Part shown: positions 28,153 to 41,681 of the stretch, one piece after another
Layout: each line of letters begins with the position of its first letter
Numbering within the stretch: the stretch's first letter is position 1
DNA from: Pseudohoeflea suaedae
Lineage (GTDB): Bacteria > Pseudomonadota > Alphaproteobacteria > Rhizobiales > Rhizobiaceae
Direction of reading: 5' to 3'
DNA length: 64,000 bases
Assembly (NCBI RefSeq): GCF_004354915.1
Contig: NZ_SMSI01000001.1
Location: 1,984,001 to 2,048,000 of the forward strand
Notes under the pieces: generated by a model
What the model was told of the DNA's origin: nothing
The model's input: only the letters and a program-made list of their open reading frames with translations
The model's database searches: none
Program-made: the position numbers and the translations under genes

Positions 28153-28956
28153 TCAGCCGACCTTTTTCTGCAATGTCTTCGCGCCTTCGGGCGCGTTGAC
28201 CTTGCCGCCGGTGATGAAGAAGGCGAAGACGTCGCGGGGCTTCTTCTCGACCTTTCGGGCCTCGGCGATCGGCGGCAGATCATCAGGCACGCCGCCCTCC
28301 GCATAGGTCCCGAACCGCTTCGCCCAGGCGTCGATGTCGTTCGTCGGATAACAGGTCGGCGTATCGTCGGTGCCTTGCTGGAGCCGGGCATAGACGAAGT
28401 CCGAGGTCACGTCGGCGAACATCGGATATTCCGCGTGATCGGCGACCACGGCCGCGACATTGTATTTGGCAATCAGTTCGACGAATTCCGGCGTGCAGAA
28501 ACTGTCGTGACGCGGTTCGACCACGTGCTTGAGCGGCAGGCCGTCCTGCTCCTTCGGAAGCAGGTTGAGAAATCCCTCGAAATCCTCGGGCTCGAATTTC
28601 TTTGTCGCCATGAACTGCCACAGGATCGGCCCCAGCCGGTCGCCGAGCTCGGCGATGCCCTGCGTCAGGAATTTCTCGATCGACGGCCCGCCTTCGGCCA
28701 GCACCTTGCGATTGGTGCAGTAGCGGCTGGCCTTGAGCGAGAAGACGAAACCGTCGGGCGTTTCCTCGCGCCATTTGGCGAATGTCGCCGGCTTCTGGCT
28801 GCCGTAATAGGTGCCGTTGACCTCGATCGCGGTGAGCTGGCGGCTCGCATATTCGAGCTGCCGCTTCTTGGCGAGTTTTTCCGGATAGAACTGACCGTTC
28901 TCCCACGGCTCGAAGGTCCAGCCGCCGATGCCGGTGCGGATTGTGCCTTGGCTCAC
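28153..28956 (-). CDS. DUF72 (YecE-like) protein
   Basis: A 267-residue TIM-barrel-like DUF72 protein: RTGIGGWTFEPWENGQFYP at the N-terminus, then AIEVNGTYYGSQKPATFAKW, FSLKASRYCTN, LGPILWQFM and EPRHDSFCTPEF, all family hallmarks. Members are widespread and uncharacterised; an endonuclease-like or cofactor-related role has been suggested from structure only. It starts 4 bases after the glutathione transferase stop, so the two share a transcript. Confidence 0.88.
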   Translation of the reverse strand: MSQGTIRTGIGGWTFEPWENGQFYPEKLAKKRQLEYASRQLTAIEVNGTYYGSQKPATFAKWREETPDGFVFSLKASRYCTNRKVLAEGGPSIEKFLTQGIAELGDRLGPILWQFMATKKFEPEDFEGFLNLLPKEQDGLPLKHVVEPRHDSFCTPEFVELIAKYNVAAVVADHAEYPMFADVTSDFVYARLQQGTDDTPTCYPTNDIDAWAKRFGTYAEGGVPDDLPPIAEARKVEKKPRDVFAFFITGGKVNAPEGAKTLQKKVG

Positions 28957-28960
28957 GATG

Positions 28961-29593
28961 CTACTCCTTGGTCGGGGGGATGAAAGGCTGATAGATGTCC
29001 TGGAAGACGGGCAAGGCGCTCAGCCTTTCGGCCTGACGGTGCAGCGTCGGATAGGCCCCGGCGTCGAACAGTGCCGGGTGGCAGGCCGACAGATGCTCGA
29101 TGGTCGTGCCCAGGGCGATGTCGGCATGGGTGATCCGGTCCTCGAACCAGTAGTCCGACTTGAGCGCGGACCCTTCGGCTTCGAGTGCGGCGAGTGCGCC
29201 CGATATCTGGCTTCGGCAGCGATCCATGAAGAGCTGCGACGGAGTGTCGTGCAGCACCTGTTCGTAAAACAGCGCCACCGCCTTGTCCGAAATGCCGCTG
29301 GCAAGGCCGGTGACGCGCCTGAGCGCCATCCGGTCGGCGGTCGAAGCCGGCATCAGCGATGTGCCGCACGCAGCCGTCTCGTCGAGATGGGCGAGAATGC
29401 CCTGGCTTTCGACGAGGACGGTGCCGTCGTCGAGCACCAGCGTCGGAACCCGCAACAGCGGATTGAAGGCACTCAACTTGTCGGCATCGCCGAAAGTGGA
29501 CCACGGCCGGTGCTCGAATGCGACGTCATACAGTTTGAGCGCGATGCCGACGCGACGGCAGAAGGGCGAATCGAATTGCCCGATCAGGATCAT
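28961..29593 (-). CDS. Glutathione S-transferase family protein
   Basis: A 210-residue protein with an N-terminal thioredoxin-like domain (LIGQFDSPFCRRVGIAL with Ser9/Cys12 at the catalytic position, NPLLRVPTLVLDDG with the cis-Pro, VESQGILAHLDE binding the glutathione gamma-Glu) and an all-helical C-terminal domain. It is likely to conjugate or isomerise an electrophile. It sits 47 bases after the uvrA stop on the same strand and leads a two-gene unit with the DUF72 protein. Confidence 0.88.
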   Translation of the reverse strand: MILIGQFDSPFCRRVGIALKLYDVAFEHRPWSTFGDADKLSAFNPLLRVPTLVLDDGTVLVESQGILAHLDETAACGTSLMPASTADRMALRRVTGLASGISDKAVALFYEQVLHDTPSQLFMDRCRSQISGALAALEAEGSALKSDYWFEDRITHADIALGTTIEHLSACHPALFDAGAYPTLHRQAERLSALPVFQDIYQPFIPPTKE

Positions 29594-29640
29594 GGGTAAG
29601 TCCTTGCCATCCCTGGTTTCGTCGGAGCCATATTCGACGT

Positions 29641-32565
<2,925 letters not shown>

Positions 32566-32715
32566 GAAGTCGCTCGCAGGCATTAGTCTTGCAATGGATA
32601 TGTCGGAAGATGCCGCAGAAGGCAGCATCATAGATAAGATGTTTTGTGCCGATGTCGAGGCATGGAGGTCATATCACGCCCGCGATTCGTTTTTGTCAGC
32701 ATAGTTCAGTAGTGA

Positions 32716-32730
32716 GAACATATAAAGAAC
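32716..32730. promoter_or_regulatory. LexA (SOS) box between uvrA and the PAP2 gene
   Basis: GAAC-ATATAAA-GAAC is an exact match to the alphaproteobacterial LexA direct repeat (GAAC-N7-GAAC, read GTTC-N7-GTTC toward uvrA). A third GAAC follows at 32735-32738. It lies 151 bases upstream of the uvrA start and 110 bases upstream of the rightward phosphatase gene, so it could serve both. Confidence 0.75.
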
Positions 32731-32840
32731 AAGCGAACATCTCGCGACAGTCTCGACCATGCGGGAACGAAACCGTGCGCCGGATGTTACGCAATCGACC
32801 CTTGTTTCAATCGTCAGCGGGCGGGAGCAGCAGAACAGAC

Positions 32841-33575
32841 ATGTCGGAGAGCATCGCGGGCACCGGCCTCGCTTCGAAATCGAAATGGTCGGAGATGAGC
32901 GCCGCGGAAAAGCGCGTCGCGCTCCTTACGGTTCTCTGCCTTTTCGGCTTCGGCGTCCTGGCTGTTCTCGTCACGCTCGGCAAGGGCGACGATATCGATC
33001 GCCATCTCTTGCTCGAATTCCGCCCCGGCGGACCGGACGGCCCGCCTTTCGGACCCGATTGGTTCCGCGAGGCGGCCGCGGAGTTCACCGCCCTTGGCGG
33101 CTATACCATTCTCTCAACCGTTGTCTTTCTGGCCTCGCTGACGTTGCTCACCTTTCGCAAGCGCGCGGCCGTTCTCTTTCTGCTCGCCTCCGTGGTGACG
33201 GGAAGCGCCGTTTCGACGGTCGCCAAACTCCTCTTCAATCGGTCGAGACCGGAAATCGTCGATCATCTCGACGTGACGTTCACTTCCAGCTTTCCGAGCG
33301 GCCACGCCATGGTGAGCGCGTTCACATGGCTGACGCTGGCGGCGATTGCGGTCCGCTTCGTGGAAAACGAGGGAACGCGGGTGGTGCTTGTCGGGTCGGC
33401 TGTCGCGCTGTCGCTGCTGATCGGCATCTCCAGGGTCTATCTCGGCGTTCACTGGCCCAGCGATGTCCTGGCGGGCTGGCTGTTCGGAGGCGCATGGGCC
33501 GGCATCTGCTGGCTCACGGCAAACCGCATTGCGCGGTCAACACACCGCAAACAGGAACTGGGAGAAGGTCAATGA
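32841..33575 (+). CDS. PAP2-family membrane phosphatase
   Basis: About 244 residues with five or six membrane helices. The three acid-phosphatase motifs are complete: KLLFNRSRP (KX6RP), SFPSGHAM (PSGH) and SRVYLGVHWPSD (SRX5HX3D). It dephosphorylates a lipid (di)phosphate, for instance undecaprenyl diphosphate or phosphatidic acid, on the periplasmic face. The start is uncertain: ATG at 32841 fits the family; 32784 is in frame. Its stop overlaps the DUF1206 start by 4 bases. It lies between uvrA and ssb, which are close neighbours in many relatives. Confidence 0.85.
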   Translation: MSESIAGTGLASKSKWSEMSAAEKRVALLTVLCLFGFGVLAVLVTLGKGDDIDRHLLLEFRPGGPDGPPFGPDWFREAAAEFTALGGYTILSTVVFLASLTLLTFRKRAAVLFLLASVVTGSAVSTVAKLLFNRSRPEIVDHLDVTFTSSFPSGHAMVSAFTWLTLAAIAVRFVENEGTRVVLVGSAVALSLLIGISRVYLGVHWPSDVLAGWLFGGAWAGICWLTANRIARSTHRKQELGEGQ

Positions 33576-34408
33576 GCTTATCGAGCGCGGGCAGCAAGGC
33601 CCTTGACATGTCGTCCGATCAACTCGTCTGGCTGGCGCGCGCCGGTTACGCCTCCCGGGGCGTCGTCTATCTCATCATCGGCCTTTTTGCCCTTCTGGCG
33701 GCAATCGGTTCGGGCGAGGCGCAGGGGTCGAAGGGCGCTCTCGAAAAACTGATGTCGCAGCCCGCCGGCGCCATCCTGATCGCTGCCATGATCGTCGGTC
33801 TCGTCGGCTATGTCGTCTGGCGTCTCATCCAGGCCGTCGGCGACGCCGATCGCCACGGCACCGACGCCAAGGGGCTCGCCATTCGCGGCGGTCTTCTCGT
33901 CAGCGCGCTCACCTACACCGCCCTTGCCATCTTTGCCGCGACACAGCTCGGCATCGTCACGGGAAGCAGCGACAGTGGCTCGGGAGGGGGCGGTTTCGCG
34001 CAGACGGTCGCGGGGTTCGTCGGCTCCCAATGGGTGGCGACCGGTCTGTCGGTCGTCTTCGTCTGCGTCGGGATCGCCCACTGGTACAAGGCGCTCACCG
34101 GAAAATTCAGGGACCATTTCGCGGCCTCCGAAGACAAGATGAAATTCATTTCGCCGATCTCGGTCGTCGGTCTCTGCGCCCGGGGCACCGTCTTCTTCAT
34201 TCTTGCCTTCCTTCTGTTCTACCGTGGCCTGACTGCGGGGGAAGAGGGTGGTTCGACGCCCGGCATGAAGGATGCCCTCAAGTTCATCCAGGAACTGCCG
34301 ATGGGCGATGCGCTTCTGGGGGGCATGGCGATCGGCATCGGCCTTTTCGCGCTTTACTCCTTCTGCGAGGCCGTTTGGCGCAAGGTGGACGTAGAGGAAG
34401 GCATCTGA
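33572..34408 (+). CDS. DUF1206 membrane protein
   Basis: A 278-residue protein made of three similar units of two membrane helices each (LARAGYASRGVVYLIIGLFALLA; IRGGLLVSALTYTALAIFAA; VVGLCARGTVFFILAFLLFY), with the repeated [RG]-x-x-Y/F motif of DUF1206. The role is unknown. GGAGAAGG precedes the ATG at 33572. A much longer upstream frame exists but its N-terminal part is only a shadow of the phosphatase gene. It is coupled to the PAP2 gene. Confidence 0.88.
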   Translation: MSLSSAGSKALDMSSDQLVWLARAGYASRGVVYLIIGLFALLAAIGSGEAQGSKGALEKLMSQPAGAILIAAMIVGLVGYVVWRLIQAVGDADRHGTDAKGLAIRGGLLVSALTYTALAIFAATQLGIVTGSSDSGSGGGGFAQTVAGFVGSQWVATGLSVVFVCVGIAHWYKALTGKFRDHFAASEDKMKFISPISVVGLCARGTVFFILAFLLFYRGLTAGEEGGSTPGMKDALKFIQELPMGDALLGGMAIGIGLFALYSFCEAVWRKVDVEEGI

Positions 34409-34467
34409 GCCCTCCTTGATGATTTGCAGGCTTGCCTGAACGGCGGCTTGCAATCATCGCGTTTATG

Positions 34468-34482
34468 GAACATTTATAGAAC
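34468..34482. promoter_or_regulatory. LexA (SOS) box upstream of ssb
   Basis: GAAC-ATTTATA-GAAC is an exact GAAC-N7-GAAC direct repeat, 140 bases upstream of the ssb ATG. It is the second such box in 1.8 kb and implies DNA-damage induction of ssb. Confidence 0.75.
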
Positions 34483-34622
34483 ATCGCCGGTGCCGGCAGA
34501 GCTGCAATTCGCTTGTGGATTGTCGTCATGCGGGGAGCCATTGCAGCCCCGCTCGTCTATGCTGGCGCAAAATCAGCGGAGGGCGCACTCTCCGCCACAC
34601 ACGTATATCTGGAGTTCACGTC

Positions 34623-35159
34623 ATGGCAGGCAGCGTCAACAAGGTCATTCTGGTCGGAAATCTCGGCGCGGATCCGGAAATCCGCCGCACGCAGGACGGC
34701 CGGCCCATCGCGAACCTCTCGGTAGCCACCTCGGAAAGCTGGCGCGACCGCAACAGCGGCGAGCGTCGCGAGAAGACCGAATGGCACCGCGTGGTGATCT
34801 TCTCGGAAGGTCTCTGCAAGGTCGCCGAAAACTATCTGCGCAAGGGCTCCAAGGTCTATATCGAAGGCCAGCTCCAGACCCGCAAATGGCAGGACCAGAA
34901 CGGCCAGGACAAGTATTCCACGGAAATCGTGCTGCAGGGATTCAACTCGACGCTGACCATGCTCGATGGCCGCGGCGAAGGCGAAGGTGGCGGCGGTTCG
35001 CGTGGCGGCATGGGCGGCGGCGGCGGCGGCATGGGTGGTGGCGGCGGCGGTTACGATGACCGTGGCGGCTACGACGATCGCGGCGGCTCGAGCGGTGGCG
35101 GCCAGCCCTCCGGCGGCGGCGGTTTCTCGCGCGATCTCGACGACGACATTCCGTTCTGA
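34623..35159 (+). CDS. ssb: Single-stranded DNA-binding protein
   Basis: A 178-residue SSB. The OB fold covers residues 1 to about 110 ([52 protein letters not shown]). A low-complexity Gly/Asp/Arg linker (about 117-168, with GGMGGGGGG and YDDRGG repeats) follows, then the acidic tip DLDDDIPF that recruits partner proteins. It binds ssDNA as a tetramer in replication and repair. GGAG precedes the ATG; an earlier in-frame ATG is not conserved. Confidence 0.96.
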   Translation: MAGSVNKVILVGNLGADPEIRRTQDGRPIANLSVATSESWRDRNSGERREKTEWHRVVIFSEGLCKVAENYLRKGSKVYIEGQLQTRKWQDQNGQDKYSTEIVLQGFNSTLTMLDGRGEGEGGGGSRGGMGGGGGGMGGGGGGYDDRGGYDDRGGSSGGGQPSGGGGFSRDLDDDIPF

Positions 35160-35196
35160 GGTCGAGGTTAAAGGATGATTGCGGGGAGGGCACTCT

Positions 35197-35517
35197 GTGA
35201 GCCAGCCTGAAAAGGATGACAAGGCAAGCGGAGCCGGTCCCGCCGTCCAGCCCGTCGGAACCTCCGAGCCCAATCCTCCCGTGCGCGGCATTCCGCAATG
35301 GCGCATCATGCTCGCGCATGTGATGGATTTTTTCACGACCTTCTTCGGCTTCGGCTTCCTGCTTGCCGCGCTGACTGGCGGCATCAACGAGGGTGGCTTC
35401 AAGCTGGAAGGCATTCCCGCCTTCCTGTGCTTCGGCTTGATCGCAGCCTATTTCTGGATCGGCACCTACTATGCCGGCGGCACGATCTGGCAGCGGATCC
35501 TGAGGACCCGGCGCTGA
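35197..35517 (+). CDS. Small RDD-like membrane protein
   Basis: A 106-residue protein from a GTG at 35197, preceded by GGGGAGGG at the right distance. The N-terminal 35 residues are soluble and Pro-rich; two hydrophobic helices follow (IMLAHVMDFFTTFFGFGFLL and IPAFLCFGLIAAYFWIGTYY). The Asp in helix 1 and the ending WQRILRTRR recall half of an RDD domain. Function unknown. The stop overlaps the next gene by one base (TGATG). Confidence 0.7.
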   Translation: MSQPEKDDKASGAGPAVQPVGTSEPNPPVRGIPQWRIMLAHVMDFFTTFFGFGFLLAALTGGINEGGFKLEGIPAFLCFGLIAAYFWIGTYYAGGTIWQRILRTRR

Positions 35518-35939
35518 TGGCGCAGCGGATTTCCAACATCGCCCTGGTCGTCCGAGACTATGACGAGGCGATCGCCTTTTATTGCGACACGCTCGGCTTC
35601 GCGCTTCTGGAAGACACCTATCAGCCTGAACAGGACAAGCGCTGGGTCGTCGTCCGTCCGCAGCGGGCGGGCGAAGGCACGTGCATCGTTCTCGCCCGCG
35701 CATCGAAGCCCGAACAGGAAGCCTTCATCGGCAACCAGGCGGGCGGTCGCGTCTTCATGTTCCTGGCGACCGACGACTTCGAGCGCGATCACGCGCTCTA
35801 CCTGGCGCGCGGGGTCGAATTCGTCCGCGAGCCGAAGGTGATGGACTACGGAACCGTCGCCGACTTCCGCGACCTCTACGGGAATTTGTGGGATCTGGTC
35901 CAGTTCGCCGCCGGCCATCCGCTCGCCGTCGGCGGCTGA
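35517..35939 (+). CDS. VOC/glyoxalase-family protein
   Basis: A 140-residue vicinal-oxygen-chelate protein: ISNIALVVRDYDEAIAFYCDTLGFALLED (residues 5-33) and the C-terminal GTVADFRDLYGNLWDLVQF. The usual first metal ligand His of the opening strand is Ala9 here (IALVV rather than IxHVxL-type), so metal binding may be altered. It might be a dioxygenase, isomerase or binding protein. It is coupled to the small membrane protein by a one-base overlap. Confidence 0.82.
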   Translation: MAQRISNIALVVRDYDEAIAFYCDTLGFALLEDTYQPEQDKRWVVVRPQRAGEGTCIVLARASKPEQEAFIGNQAGGRVFMFLATDDFERDHALYLARGVEFVREPKVMDYGTVADFRDLYGNLWDLVQFAAGHPLAVGG

Positions 35940-35943
35940 CGGC

Positions 35944-36570
35944 TCAGGCGAAGAAGTATTGCTTCAGCCCGTCCACCACGAACTGCACTGACAGCGCTGC
36001 GAGCAACACGCCCAGCAGGCGGGTGAGGATGGCCCGGCCGGTGGTGCCAAGCCACTTGTCCACACGGTCGGCGATCATCAGGGTGAGAACCAGCACCGCC
36101 GCGGCGACGAGAAGCACGCCGATCAGCCCCAGGCGCTCGACCGGCGCCGAGAACGTACCCGCGAGCAGGATGACTGCCGAAATCGCTCCTGGGCCCGCGA
36201 TCAGCGGAATGGCGAGCGGAAAAACCGACACGTTTGCTATGTGGTCCTGCGTCACGGCCCGTTCCGCGCTCTTCTCATGGCGTTCGTGCCGTTTCTCGAA
36301 GATCATCTCGAAGGCGATGACGAACAGAAGGATGCCGCCGGCGATACGGAAGGCTTCGAGCGAAATGCCGAGCGCCTGGAGGATCGCCGAGCCGGTCAAT
36401 GCGAAGACGACGAGGATGCCGGTCGCAAGGATCACGCCGCGCAGCGCGGCCTGGATGCGCTCGCTGCGGGTCATGCCCGCCGTCAGCCCGAGAAAGATGG
36501 CCGCCAGACCCGGCGGATCATACATCACGATGATGGTGACGAAGGCGCTGACGAGGCTGTCGAAGGTCAT
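35944..36570 (-). CDS. MarC-family integral membrane protein
   Basis: A 208-residue protein with six predicted helices. MYDPPGLAAIFLGLTAGMT, AFRIAGGILLFVIAFEMIF and AIPLIAGPGAISAVILLA are MarC-family signatures. Despite the name no antibiotic role has been shown; function is unknown. Convergent with the VOC gene (4 bases) and divergent from gyrA. Confidence 0.88.
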   Translation of the reverse strand: MTFDSLVSAFVTIIVMYDPPGLAAIFLGLTAGMTRSERIQAALRGVILATGILVVFALTGSAILQALGISLEAFRIAGGILLFVIAFEMIFEKRHERHEKSAERAVTQDHIANVSVFPLAIPLIAGPGAISAVILLAGTFSAPVERLGLIGVLLVAAAVLVLTLMIADRVDKWLGTTGRAILTRLLGVLLAALSVQFVVDGLKQYFFA

Positions 36571-36681
36571 GCGTGCGGGATCCCGAATGGCTGGTTTGAC
36601 CTATCCCTAGGCGACGATCCGTGAAAGGGAAACCCTCGGTTGGGAAAACCTTGGAAAAGAAGCAACGAAAACCGCCGGAAA

Positions 36682-36711
36682 TTGGCGGTAGCCCGGCGTT
36701 TCCGCTATACA
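36682..36711 (+). promoter_or_regulatory. Candidate gyrA promoter
   Basis: TTGGCG (36682-36687), an 18-base spacer and TATACA (36706-36711) resemble a sigma-70 promoter of Alphaproteobacteria. Transcription would start near 36718, about 29 bases before the gyrA start codon. Confidence 0.45.
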
Positions 36712-36746
36712 GTTGCCAGTGATTCTGAAATGGAATGTGACCTGAC

Positions 36747-39575
<2,829 letters not shown>

Positions 39576-39601
39576 ACTGGTAATCATGCCAGTGAAATCA
39601 G

Positions 39602-39629
39602 AAAGCCCGGCGCTAGCGTCGGGCTTTTT
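39602..39629 (+). terminator. Intrinsic terminator of gyrA
   Basis: AAAGCCCG (39602-39609) pairs with CGGGCTTT (39620-39627), extended by a short GC loop, and ends in TTTTT. It lies 27 bases past the gyrA stop and overlaps the 3' end of a small gene on the other strand. Confidence 0.85.
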
Positions 39630-39744
39630 CCGTGACGCGAACGGTCTGGCGGTTTTCGGCTTCGCTGTTGCGGATGGCGGCAAGAGTAAGCCCGCCGAAG
39701 AGTGCGACGAAAAGAACGGTGACGACGGTAAAGGCTTCAAACAT
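39613..39744 (-). CDS. Predicted 43-residue single-pass membrane protein
   Basis: A small ORF beginning MFEAFTVVTVLFVALFGGLTLAAIRNS. It has one hydrophobic helix (residues about 5-25) and a basic/polar tail ending EKARR. GAGG lies about 9 bases before the ATG. A longer in-frame start (39885) would overlap the coaD promoter zone. It lies in the gap between gyrA and coaD, and its 3' end overlaps the gyrA terminator on the other strand. No known family; existence is likely but not certain. Confidence 0.5.
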   Translation of the reverse strand: MFEAFTVVTVLFVALFGGLTLAAIRNSEAENRQTVRVTEKARR

Positions 39745-39896
39745 GGCAGTTGCCTCGTTTTCGTTTGAACTATGCGAGAAGTATGTGCTTGCGAGCCTGA
39801 ACGAATTCTGAACGGGCTGCCCCGCTATTCTTCCGTGTGACCGTGCTTGATAGAGGCCTGTCGCCATGCCACACATACGAGCCAAAGGGAGTACAC

Positions 39897-40388
39897 ATGC
39901 GTACAGGCTATCTGGCGGGATCTTTCGACCCCATGACCAATGGACATCTCGACGTTCTGGTTCAGGGGCTGAACCTCTGTGACAAGGTGGTGATCGGGGT
40001 CGGCGTTTCGGCGACCAAGAAGCCGATGTTTTCAGCCGAGGAGCGCGAAAGGCTGATCTTTGCCTCGCTCGCCGAAGTGCTTCCCGGCCGCGTCGATGAC
40101 GTGACCGTGGAAACCTTCTCCGAGCTTACGGTCACCGCGGCGCGAAAGGCCGGCGCCTCCGTGATCCTGCGCGGCCTGCGTGACGGCACCGATTTCGATT
40201 ACGAGATGCAGATTGCCGGCATGAACGCCGAAATGGCGCCGGATCTGCAGACCGTCTTCCTGCCCGCGCGTGCATCCAACCGCCACATCACCGCCACGCT
40301 TGTCAGGCAAATCGCCGGCATGGGAGGCGATGTGAGCCCGTTCGTGCCGAAACCGGTCGACGCGGCAATAAGGGCAGGGCGCGAATAG
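39897..40388 (+). CDS. coaD: Phosphopantetheine adenylyltransferase
   Basis: A 163-residue enzyme making dephospho-CoA from 4'-phosphopantetheine and ATP. It has GSFDPMTNGHLDVL (residues 8-21; the TxGH-type nucleotidyltransferase motif appears as NGH), VILRGLRDGTDFDYEMQIAGMN, and the ASNRHITATLVRQIA segment near 130. AAGGGAG precedes the ATG at 39897. Length is typical. It leads the stretch coaD, two cyclophilins, queA, tgt. Confidence 0.95.
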   Translation: MRTGYLAGSFDPMTNGHLDVLVQGLNLCDKVVIGVGVSATKKPMFSAEERERLIFASLAEVLPGRVDDVTVETFSELTVTAARKAGASVILRGLRDGTDFDYEMQIAGMNAEMAPDLQTVFLPARASNRHITATLVRQIAGMGGDVSPFVPKPVDAAIRAGRE

Positions 40389-40508
40389 GGACAGATCCCG
40401 CGCGTCATCCGCACTGGTCATGCGCCTGAGGGCGTTGCCATTGCCATCCGCCGTCCCATGTGCCAAACGCAATCGCCGGTCTCCGGCGTCGAAAGGGAGT
40501 TATCTCAC

Positions 40509-41069
40509 GTGTTCAAGCATTTCGCCGCTTCCGCGGTTCTCGCCGCAGGTGTCTTTGCGACCAGCCTCGCATCCGCCGCGGACCGTATCACGATCGAGCT
40601 CAAGGACGGCCCCGTCGTCATCGAGCTGAACGACAAGGCCCCCGAACACGCAGCCCGCATCAAGGCGCTCGCCCAGGCCGGCGAGTATGACAATGTTGCT
40701 TTCCATCGTGTGATCGAAGGCTTCATGGCGCAGACCGGCGATGTCGAATTTGGCGACATGGAAGACGGGTTCGAGGCCGGCCGCGCCGGTACAGGCGGGT
40801 CGTCCGAGCCCGATCTGAAGGCCGAGTTCACCGATCAGCCCTTCGAACGCGGCACCGTCGGCATGGCCCGCGCGCAGAGCCCGGATTCCGCCAATTCGCA
40901 GTTTTTCATCATGTTCGACGAGGGCTCGTTCCTCAACGGCCAGTATACGGTCGTTGGACATGTCGTCTCCGGCATGGAAAATGTCGACAAGATCAAGCGC
41001 GGTGATCAGGCCGCCAATGGAGTGGTCGAGAACCCCGACCGCATGATCAAGGTAACCGTGGGCGGCTGA
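40509..41069 (+). CDS. Periplasmic cyclophilin-type peptidyl-prolyl isomerase
   Basis: A 186-residue protein from a GTG at 40509 with AAGGGAG at a good distance. Residues 1-23 (ending ATSLASAAD) are a signal peptide, so it acts on proline bonds of exported proteins. The cyclophilin core shows YDNVAFHRVIEGFMAQTGD, NSQFFIMFDEGSFLNGQYTVVGHV and conserved catalytic Arg and Phe. It is paralogous to the cytosolic enzyme encoded next, from which it is separated by 29 bases. PpiA-like by location. Confidence 0.9.
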   Translation: MFKHFAASAVLAAGVFATSLASAADRITIELKDGPVVIELNDKAPEHAARIKALAQAGEYDNVAFHRVIEGFMAQTGDVEFGDMEDGFEAGRAGTGGSSEPDLKAEFTDQPFERGTVGMARAQSPDSANSQFFIMFDEGSFLNGQYTVVGHVVSGMENVDKIKRGDQAANGVVENPDRMIKVTVGG

Positions 41070-41098
41070 TACCCGCTTCCGGCAAACAGGAGAGCCCA

Positions 41099-41608
41099 AT
41101 GGCCGAAATCAAGGATCCCGAAAACACGCTTCTCATGGAAACCACGAAAGGCAATGTGGTTATCGAGATGTTCCCCGATCTGGCTCCCGGCCATGTGGGC
41201 CGCATCAAGGAACTCGCGCGCGAAGGCGCCTATGACGGCGTCGTCTTCCACCGCGTGATCGACGGCTTCATGGCTCAGACGGGTGACGTGAAGTTCGGCA
41301 AGTCCGGTGGTTCGTCCTTCGATCCGCGCCGCGCCGGCATGGGTGGCTCGGACAAGCCCGACCTGAAGGCCGAGTTCTCCAACATGAACCATGCCCGCGG
41401 CGTCTGCTCGATGGCCCGTGCCCAGAACCCGAACTCGGCCAACTCGCAGTTCTTCATCTGCTTCGAGGATGCCGGCTTCCTCAACCGTCAGTACACGGTC
41501 TGGGGACAGGTCGTCGAAGGCATGGAAAACATCGACCAGATCAAGCGTGGCGAGCCGGTGACCGATCCCGACAAGATCGTTTCGCTGAAGGTCGCCGCCG
41601 ACGCCTGA
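41099..41608 (+). CDS. ppiB: Cytosolic cyclophilin-type peptidyl-prolyl isomerase
   Basis: A 169-residue cyclophilin without a signal peptide: LLMETTKGNVVIEMFPDLAPGHVGRIKELAREGAYDGVVFHRVIDGFMAQTGD, ARAQNPNSANSQFFICFEDAGFLNRQYTVWGQV. It catalyses cis-trans isomerisation of X-Pro bonds in the cytosol. CAGGAGAG precedes the ATG. The strong similarity to the preceding gene points to an old tandem duplication with different targeting. Confidence 0.9.
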   Translation: MAEIKDPENTLLMETTKGNVVIEMFPDLAPGHVGRIKELAREGAYDGVVFHRVIDGFMAQTGDVKFGKSGGSSFDPRRAGMGGSDKPDLKAEFSNMNHARGVCSMARAQNPNSANSQFFICFEDAGFLNRQYTVWGQVVEGMENIDQIKRGEPVTDPDKIVSLKVAADA

Positions 41609-41681
41609 TCGGCCTCATTGAGACACTGGACGCGGCGGCGGGACACCGGACCGCCGCGTCTTTATTTTCGGGAACAAGACC

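Noticed and set aside
34970-35130. Repetitive GGC-rich stretch in ssb
   Set aside because: It encodes the Gly-rich linker of SSB and is normal low-complexity coding sequence, not a CRISPR or satellite.
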